From a virus: a DNA stretch of 64,000 nucleotides. The position numbers and the translations under genes are program-made. The DNA lies in the IMG/VR virus record IMGVR_UViG_3300032224_000723, positions 92,994 to 156,993 of that record. One strand, written 5' to 3'. A model generated the notes under the pieces. The model was not told the DNA's origin and made no database searches. It was given only the letters and a program-made list of their open reading frames with translations. Shown piece after piece: positions 55,907 through 64,000 of the stretch. Position 1 is the first letter of the stretch; the number at the start of each line of letters is the position of its first letter.

Positions 55907-58747
55907 TTATCCAATTAAGTCGCCACCGAAGTCGCCACCGAAGTCGCCACCTAAGTCAAGGTCTGCTACATCAACATCAACTGCACCATCAACGCCAACA
56001 CCATCATTAAATTCAATGTCTTCCCCACCACCAAACGCATCACCATTTGGATCAGTAGACTCATTGTTCCATTCTTCACTGGCTTGATTCATAGCCGATT
56101 GTTCCGGTGCATGTTGGTCAGGTATATTGCCCGAACTAGAACTAGCGGCGCCATCTGCACCACCCCCACCACCCAATGTACTAGTAGATCCAAACCCCAA
56201 AGAATCTTTAATTTTATTAAAAGCATCTTTAGCATAAGCACCTGCTTTGTCCACTAATGGCTTAGTAACATCGCTAATCGCTTTATTTACTGCATTACCG
56301 GCAACTTGTTGAAGTTGTCCCGTTAAACCACTAAGTAATCCACCGCCACCGCCGCCCGATGATCCTGCAGTCAGACTTGCCCCGACACCAGCGCCGCCGC
56401 CAATTAAGGTATTTTGTATAACATTAGGCCCTGAGAATCTAGTAGCAGTAAATCCTTTGGGTGTGTAGTTCTGTAATATCAATGATTCAATTCTTTGTAT
56501 AGCATTATCGCGTGTAGAATTACTGGCTTCTTCAATCGTAATCAACACTAAATCTAAAGTTTGTTCAAATTTTCCTCTAGCAAAATCATTGCTAACTGTG
56601 ATTAGTTTGTATATTCCACTGAATTCATTTTTGCTATAGGGATTATTTCCTGGTATAGCTAAACCTATGGTTTCATCATAATCTGCAGGAGTGTCAAACA
56701 ATACCCTTATATACAACTCTCCGTTGTCCATCCAAAGGCTATTATTATCAGTTAATAAATTAGTGTCTTTGCCAGACCCTCTGCCCATGTAAAACAAGTC
56801 GTCTTGTTTAATAAAATGTGGATCACCAATGATTCGTAATTTAAGATTTACCATGTCCCCCCTAGCGGACAGTGTAAAAGATCGTTGCACATCTGCCGCA
56901 GTAGCTGAATCACTTTGATCTGCTCCTGCTCGTCCTTGCATATATCTACTAGAGACATAAGAAGTCGCAACTGGGGATACTTGCCTATATCTAGGAACAC
57001 CTGTTGACCCGGCATCCACTGCTTGTGCAGAGTCGGGGTTATCATCGCCCGCTTGTCTAAGATTGGGGTCGCCCACATTCTTAGCTGTGTCTGTTAATTT
57101 AGTTTTATTTCTAAATGCTTGTAATTCATTAAAATATAACAAATCAAAGTCAATTTGCATGTCTAATACATCTTTATTTTGACCAGTATAGAACCATGCA
57201 TATTCTTTAACAAAACCTGGAGCTCGGCCTTGCGGAGCATATGGGTGTTTAGCTGACAGTGTCCACATTTTTACATAGTAAGTAATTGCTAATGAATAAC
57301 GATTAGTTAACGGATCAAATGACTTAATTAGAATGCGAGGTACAATTTTATACCAGTTAAGTGGTTTTGACCTATCAGCATTAATGTCAAAAGTTTTTCC
57401 AGTGCTGGGATCACTTAACTGATTTCCTATGTAACTACTATTCCTTACGGCCCAGTCTATTAACTTGTCTATGGTCATACCTGCAGGGATTGATATTTTA
57501 CCAGAACGAAAATCAATTTGGCCTTTGGCTTGCCCTGCGGCATTTTGTGCGACTGTTTTTGCATTATCGTTAGATGTAGCTTGTGCTGTATTAATGGGAC
57601 CAGTTGTTGGATATAATGTAGCATTGGCAATCTCATCGTCAAATACCACAGATATAGTATCAATTGTTTGAACGGATCCTTTGGCCAATAATCCCTTCGA
57701 CCACCCGTTTATGCCATCAGTATATCCCGTGGATTGAAGATTTGTTGATAGTGCGGCCAGTTGTTTATCGATGGCCGCTAATTGGCTTTGTGAATTGGCA
57801 ATACCAAAGCCCCCTCTACCGTCATTGCCTGGTGATGCTGTGGCAGCTGCCAATCGCTGACGTTCTTGTTCTAATTCAATTCTTTGATTTGCTATAGTGG
57901 TAGCATTTTGATCAGCAGTACCTGACCCAAATACTTCCTGCACTGTTTTGGCTGCTATAGTAAATGCAGCTGGACTGGTAACATAAATTTGATTAAATGC
58001 ATGGTGATTATAGGGAACTGCTTGAATACTGTATTCAGTGCCGCGTGTTGTAATACGACTTTTTAAATCAGTTAATTTGATCGGTATTACTTTAGTCATG
58101 CTATCCAGTGGACCAGGATTTACAAAGTTATTTCCCTCGCCCACTCGAATAAATTTATTACCAGTGCCACTGGGCATGATATCGCCGTCTTTAAAACCAA
58201 AAAAATCAATTTGTATTACAAACGGCATTAGCAAATAACTACCACCAGTGTTTAATTCGTTGGCGGCAGCGATCAAACGATTAATAAATGTAAAACCTAA
58301 TGGTTCTATTAGAGTAAAGCTACATTCAACTAAGTTAGTACTTCTATTTCTAGTAGTTGTATTAATGACTGTGCTCATCTTAAAATTGTCAAAGTAAAAA
58401 TCTTCAGTGAAATGTCTATTTCTAACAAAATCTCTACCATAACGGCCAGCACTGCTCACTAACACATTTTGAGGATAATATAATTTTTTTTGGCCAAGAA
58501 TTTCAGTGCCTGTCATTAAATCATTATATTCGTCAATACTTAATAAGTGTAAACTTAAACAGTATGTATAGGAGTCATAATCGTTGAGTGGATTAGTCTG
58601 TTGATCTTGAACATAGACCGTTACATTGGTCATTTCATTAGACGAAGTTGATGGACTAGTCGCAGTTGATGCAGGACCAGTGGTGCCTGTTTGTGAGCCT
58701 GCCGCATTTATTGCGGCACTCAAATCTGCTGAATTCATCACTGCCAT
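55907..58747 (-). CDS. Large baseplate hub-region structural protein
   Basis: A 946-residue protein between the spike and gp53-like genes, probably a hub component. The central region (YLLMPFVIQIDFFGFKDGD; TYYVKMWTLSAKHPYAPQGRAPG; FARGKFEQTLDLVLI) resembles structural proteins of cyanophage-type myoviruses. A coiled coil is likely at about 280-325 (RIELEQERQRLAAATAS). The last ~170 residues are low complexity, with Gly/Ser runs and Asp-Gly-rich repeats ending GGDFGGDFGGDLIG. A gp27-like role is possible but not shown. Confidence 0.72.
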   Translation of the reverse strand: MAVMNSADLSAAINAAGSQTGTTGPASTATSPSTSSNEMTNVTVYVQDQQTNPLNDYDSYTYCLSLHLLSIDEYNDLMTGTEILGQKKLYYPQNVLVSSAGRYGRDFVRNRHFTEDFYFDNFKMSTVINTTTRNRSTNLVECSFTLIEPLGFTFINRLIAAANELNTGGSYLLMPFVIQIDFFGFKDGDIMPSGTGNKFIRVGEGNNFVNPGPLDSMTKVIPIKLTDLKSRITTRGTEYSIQAVPYNHHAFNQIYVTSPAAFTIAAKTVQEVFGSGTADQNATTIANQRIELEQERQRLAAATASPGNDGRGGFGIANSQSQLAAIDKQLAALSTNLQSTGYTDGINGWSKGLLAKGSVQTIDTISVVFDDEIANATLYPTTGPINTAQATSNDNAKTVAQNAAGQAKGQIDFRSGKISIPAGMTIDKLIDWAVRNSSYIGNQLSDPSTGKTFDINADRSKPLNWYKIVPRILIKSFDPLTNRYSLAITYYVKMWTLSAKHPYAPQGRAPGFVKEYAWFYTGQNKDVLDMQIDFDLLYFNELQAFRNKTKLTDTAKNVGDPNLRQAGDDNPDSAQAVDAGSTGVPRYRQVSPVATSYVSSRYMQGRAGADQSDSATAADVQRSFTLSARGDMVNLKLRIIGDPHFIKQDDLFYMGRGSGKDTNLLTDNNSLWMDNGELYIRVLFDTPADYDETIGLAIPGNNPYSKNEFSGIYKLITVSNDFARGKFEQTLDLVLITIEEASNSTRDNAIQRIESLILQNYTPKGFTATRFSGPNVIQNTLIGGGAGVGASLTAGSSGGGGGGLLSGLTGQLQQVAGNAVNKAISDVTKPLVDKAGAYAKDAFNKIKDSLGFGSTSTLGGGGGADGAASSSSGNIPDQHAPEQSAMNQASEEWNNESTDPNGDAFGGGEDIEFNDGVGVDGAVDVDVADLDLGGDFGGDFGGDLIG
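55919..55954. repeat. 12-bp tandem repeat, three units
   Basis: GTCGCCACCGAA repeats at 55919, 55931 and 55943; the third unit differs by one base. It encodes the GGDF-like repeats at the C-terminus of the 946-residue protein and so keeps frame. Unit number may vary between related phages. Confidence 0.75.
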
Positions 58748-58748
58748 G

Positions 58749-59054
58749 TTATTTTATTACCGATAAGATAGAAGTTTTTTTAGGCAAATAAATGCGTTTA
58801 CCTATTTTCATGTCAAATACTGGGTCTTCTATGTAGTCAGGATTACGTAATGCAAACACCCACCACAAGCCAGCATCGTTGTATAAGTCATAGGCTAATA
58901 AGTCAGGTCTAAACTGATAAGTTTTGTTAATGGTAAAAATAACGTCGTCAAATTCAGCAGGTATGGCAGGAAATTTAGCTACATCTAAAAAGCTACCATA
59001 AAATTGTGTTAGAAAATAAGGACTACTTCTATTGTATTGAACTGATATCGACAT
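58749..59054 (-). CDS. gp53: Baseplate wedge protein, gp53-like
   Basis: A 101-residue protein with RSSPYFLTQFYGSFLD, YQFRPDLLAYDLYNDAGLWWVFALRNPD and a C-terminal IGKRIYLPK, the pattern of gp53 family wedge proteins. T4 gp53 is longer (196 residues). The conserved module corresponds to its N-terminal half, as in many aquatic T4-like phages. The gene is nested tightly between two structural genes, sharing a base with one. Confidence 0.88.
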   Translation of the reverse strand: MSISVQYNRSSPYFLTQFYGSFLDVAKFPAIPAEFDDVIFTINKTYQFRPDLLAYDLYNDAGLWWVFALRNPDYIEDPVFDMKIGKRIYLPKKTSILSVIK

Positions 59055-59956
59055 TATATAAATCCCCCCAATGCGCCACCGGAGCCTTGCATTAGTAAGC
59101 CCTGTGCATATTTTTCCAATGTAAAGTTGTCATAGATGTTAGCTCTGCTGTATACCGGTTGTAATACAATTGACATGGTACTACTAGTAGGCAAACGTGT
59201 TAATACTCCTGAAGTGTCGGGCATTATACTGCCTGCAGGAGTATTCAATACTGTAGCTATTGGAATGTCTACATAGTCAACATCAGCTGGCATAGTATGC
59301 TCAAAACTCTGCACTACGCAAGGAACGTTAGGTAGATAAGCAGGCCCGTATCCATTTAAAAATACCATGGGAGGAGGAGTTCCTGCAAAATCACTACTGC
59401 CATAGAACATTTTTGTTGTTGCCCGCATAAAATGAATAGCAGCCATTAGGTATTGGCCTTCCCATATATTTTGCACAGTAAAATCAGCACTAATTCTAAT
59501 AGATCCAATTTCACTGCCTTCATAAAAATAACTGCTATAGTTACTGTGAGTTAATTGTGATGGATTGTATCTTGCACTGTGCGTTATTGTTATATTAGGA
59601 GTATATGGAAACACTAGGCCTTTGGTTTGACTTAATGCATACATAATGAGATTGCTTTGATTATTATAAAATATGCTGGCCAACAATGGTTGCATACTAA
59701 TTCTCACACGCCAATCAGAATCCATAGGTAAAGGATTTCCGTTTGTCCCCAAGAAATCAAAGTTAAATACTTGTCCAGCTGACCCAGCCAGTGCATTTAC
59801 AGCGCCGGATACCAATCCTGACCCAAATAATCTGGCTGCACTGGGGTTATCCGGCGATGGTGGTATTGGGCTGTCTAGTCCGTTAGGATTATACGCTTGT
59901 GACGACACTCCGTCGGGTGTGGTGTTGTTTGAATTATAGCCAGTGGTATCTGCCAT
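59054..59956 (-). CDS. Baseplate tail-tube initiator-like protein (gp48/gp54 type)
   Basis: A 300-residue protein started at the ATG at 59956 (MADTTGYNS); the frame runs back to 60031 through the divergent promoter, which is unlikely to be translated. The order of C-terminal features (NIWEGQYLMAAIHFMRATTKMFYG; VPCVVQSFEHTMPADVDYVDIP; STMSIVLQPVYSRANIYDNF) follows that of T4 gp48, the tube-associated baseplate protein. The similarity is weak. It is the first gene of the leftward tail block and has a GATAAATA box upstream. Confidence 0.65.
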   Translation of the reverse strand: MADTTGYNSNNTTPDGVSSQAYNPNGLDSPIPPSPDNPSAARLFGSGLVSGAVNALAGSAGQVFNFDFLGTNGNPLPMDSDWRVRISMQPLLASIFYNNQSNLIMYALSQTKGLVFPYTPNITITHSARYNPSQLTHSNYSSYFYEGSEIGSIRISADFTVQNIWEGQYLMAAIHFMRATTKMFYGSSDFAGTPPPMVFLNGYGPAYLPNVPCVVQSFEHTMPADVDYVDIPIATVLNTPAGSIMPDTSGVLTRLPTSSTMSIVLQPVYSRANIYDNFTLEKYAQGLLMQGSGGALGGFI

Positions 59957-59975
59957 TGTTTTACTCGTTATCAAA

Positions 59976-59983
59976 TATTTATC
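59976..59983 (-). promoter_or_regulatory. Late-promoter-like box GATAAATA
   Basis: GATAAATA on the - strand (7/8 to TATAAATA) is 19 bases before the ATG at 59956, at the head of the leftward structural block. With a start about six bases beyond the box, a short leader including an ACGAG ribosome site results. This is the most convincing late box by position. Confidence 0.52.
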
Positions 59984-60014
59984 GATTGAAAAATAGCAGT
60001 ATTTTATAAAAAGG

Positions 60015-60044
60015 TTGACAAAGTTTGTCAAAAGATGTTAGTAT
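60015..60044 (+). promoter_or_regulatory. Strong sigma70-type promoter for the late sigma gene
   Basis: A perfect TTGACA (60015-60020), an 18-base spacer and TAGTAT (60039-60044, 4/6 with the key T, A and final T) preceded by TGT as an extended -10. Transcription would start near 60051, downstream of the ATG at 60035 and upstream of the AAGGAG at 60058. The host polymerase could thus drive gp55. Confidence 0.65.
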
Positions 60045-60052
60045 GTACTAAC
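60015..60052. promoter_or_regulatory. Two palindromes covering the gp55 promoter
   Basis: TTGACAAAGTTTGTCAA (60015-60031) is a perfect palindrome around one central G. GTTAGTATGTACTAAC (60037-60052) has perfect seven-base arms around TG. Their centres are about 21-22 bases apart, close to two helical turns. They overlap the -35 and -10 elements, a layout typical of repressor operators. The repressor is not identified. Confidence 0.55.
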
Positions 60053-60070
60053 TGTTTAAGGAGAACTAAA

Positions 60071-60937
60071 ATTAAACACAATTATCTTAATAACAAAGAT
60101 ATTCTTAAAGAAATACATAAAAGCAAGACTACGTACTGTGCTTACACCGATCCCTCAGATGCAGACTACGACATGATTGTGGACAGTGTCAAAAAGATCA
60201 ATAAGAAAAATATTCTAGAAGCACGTAAAAATAGGGCAGAAAGACTAACAAAATTAGCACACGAATCTGCTGTTCTTGCCACTGGTGAAAAGCAGAAAAT
60301 GAATCAGTTTGAAATCAAATATACAAAAATTTCTGCAACTGATGTGGTTTTTCGTGTTATGACTTGGGATCATATACCCATAGACGATGTAAAAACTAAC
60401 AAAGCAAGGAACACTGCCAAAGAACTTTATGAAGATGAAGATGAGGTGGCGCACACAGAATACGATGAAGAAGATCCAAAACATAACAAATATGTCAAAG
60501 TTAACTTTCCCCCTTTTTGCCACTACAAAGTAGACGAAGCTGGGGAACCTATACTAGTGGGCAAAAGCCATTGGAAGGGTCCTTTGGACACAGGATCATT
60601 TAGCAAGGATCACGGTGCAATGACTAAGAAGCTAGCACTGATGTTTATAAAATTATGCGAGCGTTATGCCACAAGATCAAATTGGAGAGGATATACCTAC
60701 AATGACGAAATGCGAAGCCAAGCCCTGTTGCAACTCAGCCAAATTGGGCTGCAATTCAACGAAAGCAAATCGCAGAACCCTTTTGCGTATTATACTGCCG
60801 CTATCACTAATAGCTTTACTCGTGTCTTAAACATCGAAAAACGTAATCAAAACTTACGTGACGATATTTTAGAAATGAACAATTTGAACCCCAGTTATAC
60901 ACGACAAGGCCAAAGTTCCAGTCATTATGATGAATGA
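60071..60937 (+). CDS. gp55: Late transcription sigma factor, gp55-like
   Basis: Directs RNA polymerase to late promoters in T4-like phages. The C-terminal half carries the family core (YTYNDEMRSQALLQLSQIGL; NPFAYYTAAITNSFTRVLNIEKRNQNLRDDIL), comparable to sigma region 2. The middle has an acidic insert (ELYEDEDEVAHTEYDEED), making it longer than T4 gp55 (185). The only upstream ATG (60035) lies inside the promoter. AAGGAG at 60058-60063 points seven bases on to ATT at 60071, starting KHNYLNNKDIL, which fits gp55 N-termini. I therefore propose an AUU start, giving about 288 residues. Confidence 0.85.
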   Translation: MKHNYLNNKDILKEIHKSKTTYCAYTDPSDADYDMIVDSVKKINKKNILEARKNRAERLTKLAHESAVLATGEKQKMNQFEIKYTKISATDVVFRVMTWDHIPIDDVKTNKARNTAKELYEDEDEVAHTEYDEEDPKHNKYVKVNFPPFCHYKVDEAGEPILVGKSHWKGPLDTGSFSKDHGAMTKKLALMFIKLCERYATRSNWRGYTYNDEMRSQALLQLSQIGLQFNESKSQNPFAYYTAAITNSFTRVLNIEKRNQNLRDDILEMNNLNPSYTRQGQSSSHYDE

Positions 60938-62351
60938 AATTTTAGCTACTCTAGATATAAACACATATAGTTCGTTAAAGGACTTGTATACAGATTTGTT
61001 ATCTCTTAAAAGAGATGTGTTTTTAGATCATACGAGAATAGTTTTAATTTATAGTTCAGATAATCAAAAAAAATTATTGACTCAACTAATTACAGTCATT
61101 GATATTCCTGAGTTTTTTGTAATTTTTCAAAAATCAGACTCTAATAAGTTAGGGTATTTAGATTTTAGTTTCAGTGATTCACATTGCGTATATGCGTGGT
61201 GTAACATGGAAATACGTAATGATGGAAGTTTTTCACCCTGTTGCAGATTTGATGGGCACATTCTAAATGATCAAGGTCAAGCATTAACTATTCAAAATTC
61301 AAATATTGAAGAAGCGTACTTGAGTGCATTTATGCAAGATCTTAGAAAAGATCTATTAGAAGGTAAAAAACCAAAAACATGCAATTACTGTTGGGTCAAT
61401 GAAAAAGGAAACAACAAAAATAAAAACAGTAGCCTACGCTATGTCGGTAATCATAAATTTAAAGATGTTTATTATATATTAGATTATAAAAAAGAAGATG
61501 TTAATAACATACGGTCCTTAGACTTGAAATTAGGCAATACTTGCAATTTATCATGTAGAATATGCAATCCTGTGCCTAGTTCTAAAATTGCTTCAATGGA
61601 TTTAACTGTTGGGCGTTTGACTTTAAAAGATTTTAAAAAAATTAGCCGGGCCACTAAGTGGGCTACCACTGATGAGTTTTGGCATCAATTCTTGCCAATT
61701 GCACAAAATTTAACATCAATAGATATAGTGGGAGGAGAACCTTTTCTAGTCAAACCCCATTATAACTTTGTAGCAAAACTAATAGAGCTAGGTCTTGCTA
61801 AAAACATAACAATGAACTACGAGTCAAATGGTACAATATATGCTGATGAATATATTGAACAATGGAAACATTTTAAAGCAGTCAAAGTTGGGTTTAGTGT
61901 AGATGATATGAATGAAAGATTTGAATATCAACGAAACGGTGCGATCTGGGAATCAGTGGTAGAAAATATTAAAAAGTACAGTTCGTTGAGATTTGAAAAT
62001 CTTTCTTTAGAAATTTATCCAACTATTAATATTCAAAATGTTTACTACCTTCCCGAACTGCTAGAGTGGGCATTAACTATGAATGTTGACACTATCAGTT
62101 ATGGGTTTTTACATGGGCCCGAGTATTTGTCCATTGAAAATTTAACTGAAGAAGCAAAAAAGTTAGTTATTGACAAACTGCTGCCATATCAAGATAGATA
62201 TGAAATGATTGATGCTACCATCAATAAAATTAAAAATTCAAAACCCATACAAACCGACTTTTTAAAACAAATGCAAAGTCGAGACGCTGAGCGAGGTCAA
62301 AATTTTGCCGCGCACCACAGTGATATTGCCAAAGCCATGGGATACACCTAG
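60927..62351 (+). CDS. Radical SAM protein with N-terminal twitch region, isolated paralogue
   Basis: A 474-residue protein. The cluster motif CNLSCRIC is at Cys206, Cys210 and Cys213, with IVGGEPFL after it. The auxiliary set is Cys87, Cys92, Cys105-Cys106 and CNYC (152-155). The first ~80 residues are an extra domain without recognisable motifs. From there on it closely follows the gene at 21028, including the C-terminal IAKAMGY. It overlaps gp55 by 11 bases and precedes gp47, far from the other radical SAM genes. Substrate unknown. Confidence 0.88.
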   Translation: MMNEILATLDINTYSSLKDLYTDLLSLKRDVFLDHTRIVLIYSSDNQKKLLTQLITVIDIPEFFVIFQKSDSNKLGYLDFSFSDSHCVYAWCNMEIRNDGSFSPCCRFDGHILNDQGQALTIQNSNIEEAYLSAFMQDLRKDLLEGKKPKTCNYCWVNEKGNNKNKNSSLRYVGNHKFKDVYYILDYKKEDVNNIRSLDLKLGNTCNLSCRICNPVPSSKIASMDLTVGRLTLKDFKKISRATKWATTDEFWHQFLPIAQNLTSIDIVGGEPFLVKPHYNFVAKLIELGLAKNITMNYESNGTIYADEYIEQWKHFKAVKVGFSVDDMNERFEYQRNGAIWESVVENIKKYSSLRFENLSLEIYPTINIQNVYYLPELLEWALTMNVDTISYGFLHGPEYLSIENLTEEAKKLVIDKLLPYQDRYEMIDATINKIKNSKPIQTDFLKQMQSRDAERGQNFAAHHSDIAKAMGYT

Positions 62352-62377
62352 ACAAAACAAACGATATAAAGTATAAT
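62349..62377 (+). promoter_or_regulatory. Sigma70-type promoter for the gp47 gene
   Basis: TAGACA (62349-62354, 5/6), a 17-base spacer and TATAAT (62372-62377). The ATG at 62376 overlaps the -10, so the transcript (start near 62384) would reach only the in-frame ATG at 62385 and be almost leaderless. The -35 begins in the last codons of the radical SAM gene. Confidence 0.6.
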
Positions 62378-62384
62378 GTCTGTT

Positions 62385-63401
62385 ATGACTAACCTTTTTA
62401 AAAAAGCCGCGGTTTTTACAGATATACATTTTGGATTGAAATCAAACAGTCAATTACACAATGAAGACTGTTTGAATTTTGTAAAATGGGCCACTGCTAA
62501 GGCCCGAGAAGAAGGCTGTGAGACTGCGCTGTTTTTAGGCGACTGGCACAACAATCGGGCCAGCATCAACATTGTTACACTTAACTACAGCCTAAAAGCA
62601 CTGGAACACTTAAATGGAAATTTTGACAGAGTGTATTTTATTCCTGGAAATCACGATCTCTATTATCGCGACAAACGTGATATACAAAGTGTGGAATGGG
62701 CACGTCATCTCCCCAATGTGGAAATATGTAACGATTGGTTTAACAGCGGTGATGTCATCATTGCTCCTTGGCTCGTGGGTGATGATCATAAAAGAATACC
62801 TAAGCTAAACGCCAAATACATGTTTGGGCATTTTGAACTGCCGCATTTTTATATGAATGCCATGGTACAGATGCCAGATCACGGGGAAGTTAAACGTGAG
62901 CACTTTGGCAACTTTGAGCATGTGTTTACTGGACACTTTCATAAACGACAAAGTAATAAGAACATCACTTATATTGGAAATTGTTTCCCCCATAACTATG
63001 CAGATGCTGGCGACGATGAACGTGGCATGATGATTTTAGAATGGGGCAAGGAACCAGAATATCACGCATGGCCCGATCAACCCCGTTATCGTGTGCTGGG
63101 ACTGGGTGCAATACTTAATAATCCTGATGATGTTTTAAAAGCAGGCATGCATGTACGTGTTAATCTTGACATTGATATCAGCTATGAAGAAGCTAACTTT
63201 ATCAAAGAAACATTTATTGGACAATATAATCTTAGAGAGATTACACTGATTCCGCAGAAAAACACAGACATAGAACAATACGAAATACAAGGCAATGTAG
63301 CATTTGAAAGTGTAGACCAAATTGTTACAAATCAATTAACTGCAATTGCCAGCGAGCACTACGATAACAAATTACTATTGGACATTTATCGAAATTTATG
63401 A
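62385..63401 (+). CDS. gp47: Recombination endonuclease subunit, gp47-like (Mre11/SbcD family)
   Basis: The nuclease half of the T4 gp46/gp47 complex that resects DNA ends for recombination-dependent replication. Mre11-type phosphoesterase motifs are in order: TDIHFG, LGDWHNN, PGNHDLYY and GHFHKR. With 338 residues it matches T4 gp47 (339). I start at 62385 because the ATG at 62376 lies within the promoter -10; either is possible, and neither has a ribosome site. The gp46 partner is not in the window and may lie downstream. Confidence 0.92.
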   Translation: MTNLFKKAAVFTDIHFGLKSNSQLHNEDCLNFVKWATAKAREEGCETALFLGDWHNNRASINIVTLNYSLKALEHLNGNFDRVYFIPGNHDLYYRDKRDIQSVEWARHLPNVEICNDWFNSGDVIIAPWLVGDDHKRIPKLNAKYMFGHFELPHFYMNAMVQMPDHGEVKREHFGNFEHVFTGHFHKRQSNKNITYIGNCFPHNYADAGDDERGMMILEWGKEPEYHAWPDQPRYRVLGLGAILNNPDDVLKAGMHVRVNLDIDISYEEANFIKETFIGQYNLREITLIPQKNTDIEQYEIQGNVAFESVDQIVTNQLTAIASEHYDNKLLLDIYRNL

Positions 63402-63871
63402 GTTGGCGCACTATTCAATTACAGGATCAAACGTGCGATCAAGACGATATCATACTAGATTTGTTTAAAGATCAAAGTGTAAACTATATCGGAATAGATG
63501 ACGAGTTTGCTGAAAAATTAATGTTGGCTAGTGATAGCGACAAATTAATTGCTATTTTTAATGGCAAAGAACAGTGGCTGTCGGAATTAATAGAGTTTGT
63601 GGAACAACAATTAAAGAACACACAATATCAAACATTCTATTTTGGTATTAACAGATACTTGATATTGGGCAACGATACAAATTTATCATTTAATCAAATT
63701 GACAGCAGTGGTGAACAAATTATCAATTTAATAACCGATATCTTTGAACAATATGGCTGCTTTGTAACGCAGTCCGGCAAATTTGATGATGACCGTGGGA
63801 GATATTTTAATTTTGTACAGCCATTAACTTGGGTATACGGACATAGATATGATAGAATCTGCACCCAATAG
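63398..63871 (+). CDS. Phage hypothetical downstream of gp47
   Basis: A 157-residue protein, not recognised. It is acidic, with YIGIDDEFAEKLM, FYFGINRYLILGNDTNL and a final FVQPLTWVYGHRYDRICTQ. There is no membrane segment or catalytic motif. It overlaps gp47 by four bases (ATGA) and the next gene by 23, so it belongs to the same transcript. Confidence 0.72.
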   Translation: MSWRTIQLQDQTCDQDDIILDLFKDQSVNYIGIDDEFAEKLMLASDSDKLIAIFNGKEQWLSELIEFVEQQLKNTQYQTFYFGINRYLILGNDTNLSFNQIDSSGEQIINLITDIFEQYGCFVTQSGKFDDDRGRYFNFVQPLTWVYGHRYDRICTQ

Positions 63872-64000
63872 TCAAAATAGAGACGATTATTATAAAACTG
63901 TTTACCCAGTGTTATCCATGTCAGAATCCCAATTAATTAACTTAACTGGGCTGAATCCTGCTAAAATAATAATCATTGATAGTTGTGCTTGGTATTATAA
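63849..64000 (+). CDS. Unidentified protein, N-terminal fragment
   Basis: An open frame from the ATG at 63849 runs off the right edge, showing 50 residues: a polar start, then LSMSESQLINLTGL and a hydrophobic strand AKIIIIDSCAWYY. The first ATG overlaps the upstream gene by 23 bases; another in-frame ATG is at 63918. The family is not recognisable from this fragment. Confidence 0.55.
   Translation, partial: MIESAPNSQNRDDYYKTVYPVLSMSESQLINLTGLNPAKIIIIDSCAWYY

Noticed and set aside
60035-60070. ATG at 60035 as the gp55 start
   Set aside because: It lies inside the promoter, has no ribosome site and would add MLVCTNCLRRTKI, unlike gp55 N-termini.
1-64000. tRNA genes, CRISPR arrays, insertion sequences or integrase genes
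   Set aside because: None was recognised on reading; a tRNA scan would be needed to exclude divergent tRNAs.

Overview
The window is a densely coding 64 kb segment of the genome of a tailed, T4-like myovirus (class Caudoviricetes). The diagnostic genes are baseplate proteins resembling T4 gp6, gp25, gp5 and gp53, a late sigma factor resembling gp55 and a recombination nuclease resembling gp47. Dihydrofolate reductase, thymidylate synthase and dCMP deaminase are typical phage nucleotide genes. The sequence is AT-rich by eye. Many small proteins look like those of aquatic T4-like phages (cyanophage or pelagiphage relatives), but nothing here identifies the host. No head, terminase, polymerase, integrase, tRNA, CRISPR or insertion sequence was seen, and no gene-free stretch exceeds about 120 bases.

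Layout. (1) 1-11930, + strand: a MoxR-type AAA ATPase and its metallopeptidase/VWA partner, a run of small unknown phage proteins, DHFR and ThyA, one radical SAM enzyme, a sugar-type epimerase (SDR) and a DegT-family aminotransferase. (2) 11911-30689, - strand: an accessory block of overlapping genes. It holds seven radical SAM proteins, most with an N-terminal cysteine-rich 'twitch' region, a 2OG-Fe(II) oxygenase, a NodU-type carbamoyltransferase, an SGNH hydrolase, dCMP deaminase, four glycosyltransferase-like proteins, two distantly related unknown proteins and a 33-residue basic peptide. (3) 30743-59956, - strand: tail fibre and baseplate genes, including one 4465-residue protein. (4) 60015-64000, + strand: a divergent promoter region with two palindromes, gp55, a ninth radical SAM protein and gp47.

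How it fits together. dCMP deaminase, ThyA and DHFR make dTMP. gp55 would direct late transcription of the leftward tail genes, several of which have ATAAATA boxes upstream. The accessory block follows the tail genes on the same strand without a visible break, so it may be expressed late. Its enzymes resemble a glycan or peptide tailoring pathway (epimerase, aminotransferase, carbamoyltransferase, glycosyltransferases, oxygenase, radical SAM). Its substrate cannot be read from the sequence. The nine-member radical SAM expansion and the small peptide beside it are the most unusual parts of the window.
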